Origin: Stictocephala bisonia | Lineage: Eukaryota; Arthropoda; Insecta; Hemiptera; Membracidae | Direction of reading: 5' to 3' | NCBI GenBank assembly: GCA_035578905.1 | Contig: JAQJVL010000002.1 | Location: 4,687,229 to 4,751,228 of the forward strand | Length of the DNA stretch: 64,000 bases | Shown: piece by piece, positions 32,701-44,700 of the stretch | Layout: every line of letters begins with the position of its first letter | How positions within the stretch are numbered: position 1 is the stretch's first letter | The notes under the pieces: generated by a model | Databases searched by the model: none | The model's input: only the letters and a program-made list of their open reading frames with translations | What the model was told of the DNA's origin: nothing | Made by a program: the position numbers and the translations under genes

Positions 32701-35700
32701 TATATACTGGAGTTCAAGATTGAGTGGTCTATGGGAGGACTGATGATCTTTCAAACGTCAATGATACCTAAGTTATATGTATTAGACGCTGTTTGCACTT
32801 TTATAATTAACTTATATAAGTTAATTAGAACTGTGTTATTCTATATATTCTTCAAATAAAGTTGATAACATAGTGCTAAAATGTAGGCTATGGCATTTAC
32901 CATGCTGTTGACAAACATAGGATAAATAAAGACGTGTGTAAATTTTGTAATCACTTACAGTGCTTGTTCCAACTCCTAATTCTAATACGATATTTTTCGC
33001 AGATACAAAAAATTTTAATTCTTGCAACTAGTTTTTTCAACTAGTTCAATGACAACCAGTTTTTCCTCTAAAGTCTAATGCAACTATTCTATTCCTTTGT
33101 GTTTATATTTTCTTTTAAACTACGTAAATGCCCTATGTTTGTACTTTGTGTACATACATGTTGTCGTTCAAGTTGTTTAATAATAGCTGATAAACGGAAG
33201 AAAGTTGTTACAATTCATTATACAGTTATTGGGAGCGGCCGTAGCTAAGGCACTGGCTTGCCACGCAACTGGTCCAGGTTTGATTCCCGATATGACCACT
33301 AACTGATTTTGCCCTGCTGCTCTCATGGTTTGGAAGTCACATTAAGCTGTTAATCCCCAGGTTAAGTGTTAGAGGGGGCTTCTTAGCCTTTACTTCGCTT
33401 GTTAAAATAAGACTATTTTTAACTTTTAACTTAGGTTACTGACTAACTACTATGACAAAGTTATTAATGGCATTGTGCAGGATATATTGTGCCTAGTGTT
33501 TAGTTCTATAAATACGGAAGGGGTGGGAAATATAACATTCAGCAATCAGCATATTAGGAGTCGAGAATTAAATGCCCCATTACTTGTAGCATGTGTGTAC
33601 TGCAGTACATTGTCATGCATGTAGTAGTGCACACCTAACCGATTTTACCACTGAAGAAATAATACCTTTATTTTAATCTGATCCGAATAGGATGGTTTCT
33701 GGATCGTCACAATTTGAATAGTTGCAAGGCAACTGTAGATATATTTACTTTAAGTTATTTGATAAAGGACAAGAAGAACATCTCTTTTAAGGGCTATACA
33801 GAGTTATTATTTTACCATATTCAAATTTAAAGAATATCATTTTTAAAGATGTAGCTGTATGACTAGGTATAAGGTTTCTATACCAGATCCTTAAAAATAT
33901 GCAAACTATTATTTTGTGTTTCTCTGTTTAAAGATGTAGGTTGTTTAAGTTACAATTAATTTTCAAATTTCTTTAGAGACAAATCAGGATTTTTTTCTTT
34001 GTTTATTTGGATCTGTTATATGCACTTTAAAGAGCATTTTTAATAAAAAATAATAGATTGACCAGAACGATTTAGATATAAGGACAGTCTTGGTTGTTCT
34101 TCAGGATTTGGGAGTATATATAGGTAAAAGCCAGACTACCTATTCACAGTAAACTAAAGTAACACACTGAAAAATAATCAAAACTGAATATAAATAAACA
34201 AGTTGCATGATTTGAATAAAGTCTCGTATCAAATTGAAAAATTACTAATACCTTTACATTGATATTACATTGATAATTTTTAAAATAGCACCGGACAAAA
34301 ATTAGAAATACATAAGATAATAAGCATACTATCATGGTATAGTCTATGTCATATGAAATAAGATTACAAAATAGAAGTTAGCTTAAAAATAAAGCTATTT
34401 AAAATGTAAGAAAAATTCAGCATGCAAATCCTATTACTAGAGTGGTCAAAGACTAAACTAGTGTAAAAGTTTCAAGAGAATGTGAAAGTTAAAGATCTTA
34501 TTTTACCAGGCGAAATTAGGTCTAAGAAGCCTAACACTTAACCGGGGGAGAGGGGGGACCAATGGCTTAAGAGTGACTTCCAAACCTCCACTAGACTGGG
34601 CAGGCAGGCTGTGTGAAAGGACAGGATCGCTCAGATGGTCACCAATCCAAGGGACAGCCACGTTTGATGTTGCTTGACTTTGTTATCTTATGAACACTGG
34701 CAAAAACTTTAAAAAAATTACATAAATGTAGATGGATATATTACATGTTTGTATCATAGGATTACAAATATCCCCTTTTACAGTAAAAAGATTATGGAGC
34801 AGCCATTATTTAATGATTTTCGATGCTTTGATTTAGGCAAAGGCTGAATAGAATAAGAAAATCATGTATTTGTAGAGTGTGTTGGTCTGAAACTAGGGGG
34901 TTTGTGTCTAAACATTCTAAACTGTGTAATGGTCAGTTTCAAATGTTTTGATTTTTATCTAGAACGTGCCAAAAAATAAAAATGATGGTATTTTATACTG
35001 GTTTTAAAAGGATCATTTAAATATTCAAGCCTTTGGTAGTATTATGTTTAGTTTTTTAATTAGCATAATACGTGTTGGTTCATATACAGTAAAAGTAAAC
35101 GTCACACAACACAAATATAAGCAAGCACAAAATGCACAAATATATTACAATACAAGTACAAAATGGAAATATTATGGCGATCGATTTTGGTGAACCACAC
35201 TCACCTTCCTCAGACCAGAGGGATTTACAAAAGAATGGAAAATGGTGTTCAACAACTTAATTAATAGGCCTATGATCACGTGACCCTATTGGCTGGAATC
35301 GTCAAAATGGCGGTTGCTGTGATATTATTGACTAATCACTTTTGGATGTTACTTCTGTTCGTTCTTTTAATCACTGAAAATACATGATTAAACACTATTT
35401 CAATGGACCCTTTATGCAAATAGTTGGTAATAGATTTAAGAAATTCAATGTATCAGTAGCTTTTAAGACTTGTAATACTATATCTAACATTTTACACTCA
35501 AAAATTGAAAGTGAAGATAAATTGAATAATTCACGAATATATAGGATTAACTGTTTATTTATTAACGGCAAACGCCAATTTACAAAGAGTTTACATACAT
35601 AAACCAAGATGACTTATAATAAACTGCTTGTATTAAAAAAAAAAAAAACAAGAAAAATCTAACAATATTTAATAGATGTCCATTTAAGATAATAATAGAA

Positions 35701-38700
35701 ACAACAGTTCCTATATAACATATAACAACTAATAAAATATAAATACTTCAACTGTTCTACCATAATACTCAATTAGTTATCATAATATATTTACAGAGAT
35801 AACAGGTAATTTTCTCAACAGTATTGCAAAGCTATAGAAAACAACAACAAATAATTATGTGAGAATATAAGAATAATATATATATGAGAAAATAACAATT
35901 AATTCCTAACAGTAATTGATACACTAACAAAAACAATACAGATAAATTATGTATCAATAAATATATATAGTAAATATCAGTCACAAATTAGTTTAAATCA
36001 ACAATAATTAAATTACCCAACAATATACATTCAAGTTGATTATTCTAGCCGACAAACAGCGTCGCTTCAGACATCGTCCAAGATTTCCAAGGAGAAAAAA
36101 ATCTTCTCAAGATGTTGACTACTATCATGGAAGAAGTCGTGATCGGGACAGACAAGATTTCCAAGTTGATGAAAGCGAGGAACAGCACTACATGACATGT
36201 AATTAGTCGGATGAGATCGATGGCAAACTAGGTCCAGTGAGCATGTTCGACTAGGCACTCTTCTAGCAGCTGCCTTCTAGCTCGCAGAGAGTCCCAAGAC
36301 CAAGAGAGTCCCAATCCGTGCTGGCGGTACAGTGCCATAATTGAAACCAAGGTTCACTCCCATCACACGCAGAAAGCGGCCCTGCACCTTCTGAAAACGC
36401 TGAATGTGTCCAATCTGGTATGCGGACCATACAACGCTGGTAAACTCCAATATAGACCTCAGCAGGGCAAAATAAAGGAACTTCAACGCATTGACACTTA
36501 ACCCAGTTCTAACCATTCTGATAAGAACCCCCAGGACACGAGTCCCTCTGCTGACAATGTCATCATTGTGGTAAGCTGGGTTCAGATCAGATGAAAGAGT
36601 AACACCTAGGTCACGAATGGTACATTTTCGAGAGATTGAAGATGGTCCAAGAGGATATCATGCAATAGTGTAGTAGATCGATGGAAGGAGACTACAGCAC
36701 ATTTTTCAGAATTAATCCTCATACCATCTCGAGCGCACCAGTCCTCAATTCTTCTAAGACAACACTGAAGTCCATCACAGTCATTCAGCGAAGACACAGT
36801 CGAATAAACATTCATATCATCAGCAAAAAGAAGACAATCCACATCAATGCACTCGGTAATATCATTCAGAAAGATGGTAAAAAGGAAAGTTCCGAGGTGA
36901 GATCCTAGTGGGACCCCTGAAGTGGCTAAAAAGTGTCTTGAAATAGCTCCAGAAAACATGACATTGAGTGTTCGATTTGCGAGGTAAGACCTAAACCAAT
37001 GAAGAAGGTTGCCAGAAATACCATATGCCTCCAACTTGGCCAGAAGATGTACATGACTAACCGTATATACTATCGACTTGCAGGCCCTTGGCGAAGGTGG
37101 ACAAGATATACTCCTCGAACAGTACAAGGTTTGTAGTAACAGACTTCCCTGACATAAATCCATGTTGTACTGGGTTTATAACATCCTTGCAGGCAAAACT
37201 AATTTGGTCGAGTACGAGGGACTCAAAAACTTTACCCAAACATGACTTTATGGCTATTGGCCTATAGTTACACACGTTTGCTACATCGGATGATTTGTAG
37301 ATTGGTACTACAAAACATGATTTCAACACATCATGAAAAATGCCAACCTGCAGCAGACAATTGAATATCACAGTGAGATGGAGAGCAAGCAAAACGATGC
37401 AATACTTCAGGATGGAGGGTGGTATCTCATCAGGTCCAGCGTCCTTGTACGGATCCAAGACGACAACTTCAGTTCAACCGACTCAGCGTTTAGAACACAG
37501 GAAAGAAGGTTAGTTTTCAAATTGTATTGATATTCAGGAACGGGAGAGTCAGATGACGCAAACACTGAAGAGAAATTATCAGCAAATAAGTTGTCAATTT
37601 CGGTAGGAGAAGAGGCAGACTAATTGTTTAGGATGTAAGATTCAACTGCTTGTGAGAACTTCTTCATGTTCTTGACAAAACTCCAAAAGGACTTAATATT
37701 GTTTAGTATGGCATTATTGACATGGGCAACATAGTTTTTGTAACATATTGTAGTCATTTCCTTGCAAATCATCCGCAGGCGTCGAAACTCACAGTAGTCA
37801 CTAGGATGCAGAGATGTTTTGTATTTCCTGTGGGCGATCTTCTTTTCAACCATCAGTCGTCGTAAGTCAGGAAAAAACCAGCATGATTTTTTAACAGGAG
37901 TAAAAACTGTAATGATTGTAATATGTTTTACATAGGTCAGACTGAAAATTTTAGCAAAAGATAAAAACCATGTCTCTGCTTTTAAAAATATGAAACCTGA
38001 AAGATCTAATGTAGCTAAACAACTTATGATTTGTATAAACAGTTTGAATAAAATAGATGAAAATGTAGGTATTCTAAGAGTTTGTAAGAAGGTTAGGATT
38101 ATGAATGCTTGGGAATAGTTATTTATTTTTAAAGAAAAATGTAAGGATCGTGATAAACTAATGAATGAACAGGTTAATTTTGATTCCGAAATAGTTTTTA
38201 ATAATGTATTTTCAGCGATTAAAAGAACAGAAGTAACATCCAATAGGGATTAACCAATAATATCACAGCAGCCGCCATTTTGACGATTCCAGCCAGTGGG
38301 GTCACGTGATATAAATTGAGTTGTTGAATACTATTTTCCATTCTTTTGTGAATCCCTCTGGTCTGAGGAAGGTGAGCGTGGTTCACCGAAATCGATCACC
38401 ATAATATTTGTCCATTTTGTACTTGTATTGTAATATATTTGTGTATTTTGTGCTTATATTGTAATATATTTGTGTTGTGTGACGTTTACTCGAACAGTAT
38501 TTTATTCTAAAACTCTAATTTTAGTTCAAAATAACACAAATACAGTACATAATCTTTTAGTACCTGTATAAAACGAGCGCTTGTACAATGGTTGTAGGAT
38601 GATTGTCCTTAAGCAGTAAATGTTCTTATTGATATTCTCATCATAGGCAAATTATTACATACTCTTATTAGTTTAAAAATGTCATTTTTTAGCACCTTTT

Positions 38701-41700
38701 AAAGATTTTGCAGAAAAAACATCCTGTTTAACTATGTACCGTACATTTAATTTTTCTTATGGGATAGTAACCTTCTATTAATATAAAAAGTCCAGATATC
38801 TTTCAAAATTTTGAACCAGAACTTCTCATTCAAAACAAGAGTGAATAACTATATTTTGAAATGTTTACTAGCAGTTTGTTAAAAAGACATTTATTATTTT
38901 TGTAAACATTATTTGTTCAGTCTATGAAATGCTGTGTTTATTCTGTAGTGAAATTTTCTATGGTTATTATCTAATAACCTTTTTAAAACAGCAAAACATT
39001 TTAAGATATTAAAAGTTGAGAAACAGTTTTTATTTTTTGACATGTGAAGTTTTGGTGTTCTCAACTTTTTGGAACATTATTTTATTTGTTGTATTTTAAG
39101 TCAAGGAAGTATGTCTTAATTTAGTCAAAGTAATATGAATCCTGACCTCTACTAAACTTCACAGACAACAGAAATACTGGTTTACACTCTACCCAACCGA
39201 AGGAGGCAAACCACGTAATTCAAGCTCTCATATCTACTGACAGTCAACCGCACTAGGAACTCTTTCCGGATCTTGCCAGTGTTTGTGGCTAGAGGTGTAC
39301 ATTTCAGCACATGTTTAGTGAAATGAATCAAACGCTTAAAATAAAACAAGGGGTTTTGTCAACTTAGCTTCATGTAATATAAACATTTCAGTTTTTTTAA
39401 CACTAAGAGGATATTTTAAAATTCTTTACAAGTATCGTTAATAATTTGTTTTAAAATATGTACTTGGATTGACGATTTAAATATATAAATAAATTTGTAT
39501 ATTTATTTATTAAACCCCAACAGGAATGTTTGTATGTTGAATTTGCTAAGTTTTTTGTAACTTAGAACTTTAAAGGAAATTTTGTTACAAATTCAGATGT
39601 ATTTTGTATTAAGTCAATGCCCCTTGTCATGTAATTGGGTAACTTGATACCAAATGCTAGCAATTTTTATTAGTTCTTTGTAGCATTAACAATTCATTAA
39701 GAGTAGATGACAATTATTGAAGAAGGAGATTTCGTACAGTAACAGAATGGTGGCAGTAAGAAAACAATTTGGTTGGAGAGGTAGAATGTGCATTCCTCAG
39801 TCCTTTATCAGCTCAGGGAACAACAATGGGTATCAAGGTCATCCACTGCTCTCAAGGTCAACCAAGTTTTTGTCTGTCTGACATATACCCATTCATTCGC
39901 AGGAGTTGTAATTTGTAAAATTGTGTGCCTGACTTTATTTGAAACGGTTGTTACAGTAGGTCTCTTCCTGATATTGTGTTATTGAAATAATATATTTACA
40001 TATTTTACAATACTTCTATGTTTAGCTTGAATTAGTGAACAGCATTTGTTCATTGAAAACTAACCTTACAATGCTTGTTCATAATTACAGAAATGACTGC
40101 TTATCGTACATGTATGATAAAATAAATATATCGTAAAGATATTGACAGATGTTATTGTCGTTGAGCTTTACAGCTGTAGACAGTTTGTTATGAACTAAAA
40201 ATTTTGTTTCAACTCACGGGTTTTTACAGTTTATATTTAAATAGAAGTGCATATAAAGTTAGTTAGTAACATGCATAGTAAATTTGAATAACATGCTAAT
40301 GCTGAAGTTTGTATCTCAAAATGAAGTTTAGAAAACATAATTTAATTATTTTACTATATCAATAATTCTACTGGCTACCATTTACAAAATTCTGAATATT
40401 TCGTTACAGAAAAAAGGGCAAAAGATGAATAAACTGTTACATATTATTAAATACCTCGAGTAACATCAAATCATTAAAAGTTCATTTTCATAACCGTTTT
40501 GTTTAGTTATCTGTGAAGAACTATTAACGATATTTATTGTATCCCACAAAAGAATTTCTTGTCAGCAGCAATATGAAAGACTAAACCTTTTAAAAAAATT
40601 GGATGAAAAACGGCGTCTCGATCCGTTAAGAAAACAATTACAAAATGTTGTTTCTTTTTTATCCTTATATTGAACATGGTGTACTATGATGTTTTATTTA
40701 ACATGTGATCTATTGAAACGTTGAGTACAATATTTTTATATACAAGGCCATTCATGTCAACATTGGCATTTTGTGTATGAATTAAATAGAAAATAATATA
40801 GAGTTGAATAAAATATATGTGAAATATTTTATTTATATTTTAAAATATTAGTCAAAATTGTTATTAATGCCAATGACCAACATGAAAAATTAAAAACAAT
40901 TCTTGAAACAATAATGATTATGAACTCTGTGCTATTATTTTTCTTACAACTGTTATTATCTCGCAGAGTTGTGCATTTCCATACATCTTTGCCTCATGTT
41001 TATTATGATAAATTGTTTATTTAGAACATATTTAAGTCAAATACACCAATCTCTTATTCTTTGATTTTGGAAAGAAAATGTTAAATATCTAAGGAATTGG
41101 GTAGTTAATGAATGTTTGGCCAGTAATTGGTTGCAGGTTATTAGTTGGATCTGCTACTGAGAAGCTGTTTTTTTAATAACACCTAATCAATCAACTGTTA
41201 TCAGCATATGGGAGTTGCTTGTTTTGAATTAATTGATTGTGAGGTAACAGAAAAGGAGGAATTGGTCTGACGTACAATATCTAATTAGGAAAGTCTTACA
41301 GTGTGTGTGAACCCAAGTGTGACGCGTACAGTGGCAGAGCAGGGCTGTTACATGCAAGACTTACAACATCTCTGGAGTGGACACTTCGTAGCATCTAGAT
41401 GAGGGGGTGTAAATGATATGTAGAAGTTCAGTACAAATATCTTGCCCATCCATGTTAAAAGGTAGCCTTATCAGTAATCTTATTAACATATGAAATCCAA
41501 AAACGATGAACTCACTCATCACAAAATCTCCCGAACCATTGAAACAGATTTTAATTTTGGAGGGAAGTTAGCTTTTGTATTGTAAAAACCCTCATAAAAC
41601 GATTTCTCAAAATTCCATCCCTAAGGAGTAGAAACAGCCCTTCAACGTTTACCTTTTTCTATAACAGTTACATTAATTTGATGATTTATTTCAAACAGCT

Positions 41701-44700
41701 GATACAAAAAACATAAATATGACATAAAATTTGGCTAGTCTCGTTTTCACTCTGAAATGTTTAAGATCATTCCTACCAACTCTGACATGACTGCTCTACT
41801 TTGTATCCCCCTAAAGTAAGACTCAGAGGGTTTTCCAGACTAAAACTTTGTTGTCTAGAATAGCAGCAGGCTGAGCTTTTATATTGATGTGATAAACCAT
41901 CACCACGGAGGGAATTACCTTTCGTAGAGAACCACTTTGTAGCGAAGCAAGGACCGTCGGCTATTAATGGTTATAAATCATCAGTAATAAGGTGCCCTTG
42001 TGCCGACTTACAGTTCTTCTTTTTCAGGTCAATATTTAAGGTTTTTTCAATGCAAAAAAACCCTCATTTCAAGTTATCCTCTGTAAACTGATCGATCCTG
42101 CCTTCTAAACATATATTGTGTCAATATGAGAGAAAAAAGAGTTTTTAAATTACTTCTGAATGATTGTGTTGTATGTATTTATTCTCTCACAAGATCATAC
42201 TATTTATCCCATATAATTTTATTTCAAAATCTCTTTGAATTAAAATATTTAATCACCAAACCACTTATTCACAACTGCCTTATGAATTGAGCCCTTATTA
42301 AGACATGCTAGTGGCCTTATTATGCAAAAATTTGCTAACAAAGTTGATTTCAAAGAAGTACTTTGTGCCTGTATGTATTCTAAAAACCATTCATAAACGT
42401 CCTATTAAATATTGGTACAGGACGTTATAATTTATATTCATTTTCATCTGCTGTCTCTTTCCCACTTGGATAGCCCTGTTGATCAAAATCACATTAGAAA
42501 GTCTAGGTTTTTAATTAAAGCTAATAAAAAACCAATACAAACAAAAAATAAACCTAAAACTCTGTGTTTTTGTAAGAGTTTCATAGCAATATATGTCCAT
42601 TATTAAAAAAATGCTATCTTGATAATGGTTTTGGATATTAATATCAATCAGGAACTTAGTTAATATACAGTAAATAAGATGTAGTTTACTTGAAAAAGAT
42701 TACGATAAACACGGGCACACACAAACTGAGAGACAAATAACGGAGTTAGGTCAGTCAGTTTTCAATATTTTATTTGTCTTTCTATTGCTAGGCTACTTCA
42801 TCTTATAGAGGTTATTTGAGGTAATTAGGCACATTTAAAAGTGTAACATTTTAAGATTGTTTAAGATATATTATTATTGGTAATGTATGTATCTACACGT
42901 TTAGAGCAAAAGTCTCAATACAACTTATTTTAGTATGGGATATTTCTTAGGACAATGATCATTGAATGCAATGGTAGACTGTGCTATTCAGCTAGTCTAT
43001 ATATTTTAAGGATCAAAATGAAGGCTATAGTTTTAAAATTTTTTATATATCATTATACTTTGATGTTTCCATTTTCACGGTTCCGTCCCATATAGGCTTC
43101 TCCATTTTTTTTCCGTTCAGGTTTCCTCTTCCTCCACTTGTCTTTTCTGCATTCCTCTTCTCTCTTCATCCTTCCACACTACTTGGTACACCACCTTCCT
43201 CCTGGTCTTCCTCTAGATCTCCTTCCTCTTTTTCCAGGGATTTTCCTTCATCATCACCTCTTAACTTGCCCCATACCCTGTATTCTTCTTCTTTCCATTG
43301 TAGCAATTTCAATTTAAACCATTCTCTGGTTATTTTGTTGCTTATTCAAAATGTTCTGCTAATCTTCTCTATTCCTCTTAAAAATCTTATTTCTGCTTCC
43401 TATAATCTGTATAAATCACCTTTAGTCCATGTCCACATTTCCGGATTATACAATAAGATAGGTTGATAGTATATCTTGTAAATCTTCATTCCTTTTCAGT
43501 ATATTTTTATACATAACGTTTTTATTTAATTCTAAATCTACAGTTGATGATGTGGACCAGATTTGTACATGCCAAATATGTAGGTCTGCATGCTTCGAAA
43601 TTGCAAATCTATGATGTTTAATTACTATCTTAAAGTACATAGATATCGTAATATAATTCAGGCCTGTAGTAATGTGATAAGGAGACAATGTGGGATGTAA
43701 AGGTTTAGCGAGTTATGTAATTTTAGTGTGTTTACATTGATATCAGTAGTTGACACTTGTAAACACAAGATCTTGTAATCCAAGAAGCCTAACTTAACAC
43801 TGTTATAATGCTGTCTTGTGTTATATAAAGCAAGTTGTTTTTCAAAATACAGTACACAACAACTGTAAGTAAACTAATTGTTTGTGATTTAAAATTATAA
43901 CTAACACTATCGATTCAGAACATTTTATTCTATAAAATAAATAATTACTTTGATGTATATTTTTTTAAATTCAAGTCCAAGCACAAATATTTTTAATCAA
44001 CTTGTAACCATTGCAATTAGGCACTGTAATGGAGTTTTTGTTAATTTTTTAAATTAAATTTGGCTTTGAAGGAATCAAATTGTTGTTCCATTATACTGTA
44101 CTTTTAGATCTACTTATTGGGCATTGAATAATAATGCAAAACTTGTCTCAAAAACCAACACTCTACTTTCATATAGTAAATTTATGTTCTCATCCAAAGT
44201 TAAAAATAATTTGCAAGTAAGTTTTCATACGTTTTAAGACTTTTATTATTTAAGAAATCAATAAAACATTTCAAACCTGTTTTTTTCAAAAATGTTTCGT
44301 TAAAACAAAGCTAAATTATATTCAGAAAATGAATTTATAATTTCTGAATAAGTCAAACCCTCTTATAACTTATTTTTCATTCATTTTCAAAACTTTTTCT
44401 AAAACTCGCCAAAGTACTAAAAAAAGGAAACTAACGTAGTTTATTAAAAATAAATGGTTCTAAAGAATTGGCATAAACTTTCCCCTATATTAAACACAAA
44501 AAAAGAAATAAAAACTGAAAATTACCAGTTTGATTCCCAAATATGTTTTTTGCCATAGTTAAAAAACTAGTCAAGTTAGAGATATGCAGATTTTACTAAA
44601 ATATTTTAAATTGAAATTCACATCATTCCTGAAAATTTAATCAATCAGATTTTTTTAGAAAATTCCATTTTTTTATTTTTGCCCATAAAAAAAATAAATT

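Larger units (their letters stand above)
35095..38490 (+). mobile_element. Penelope-like element with inverted terminal repeats
   Basis: About 285-bp inverted repeats lie at 35095-35381 and 38206-38490 (GTAAACGTCACACAACAC at the outer ends). Between them, + strand frames encode a Penelope C-terminal part. The left piece has VSVAFKTCNTISNILHSKI and SRIYRINC (35440-35554). The right piece has CNMFYIGQT (37917-37943), then NVAKQLMICINSLNKID and a terminal MNEQVNFDSEIVFNNVF that runs into the repeat. IYRINC and FYIGQT are the GIY-YIG endonuclease strands. The reverse transcriptase is absent, so the copy is 5'-truncated with an inverted copy of its own 3' end on the left. ACAGTA occurs at both outer flanks (35086-35091 and 38494-38499), a possible target duplication. 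The GIY-YIG region is split by the LINE at 35555-37904. Confidence 0.8.

Noticed and set aside
37620..38243. 207-codon minus-strand open frame as a single protein
   Set aside because: It is a fortuitous fusion: the part below about 37890 is the LINE linker, while the part above is antisense to the Penelope-like C-terminus, which is read on the plus strand.
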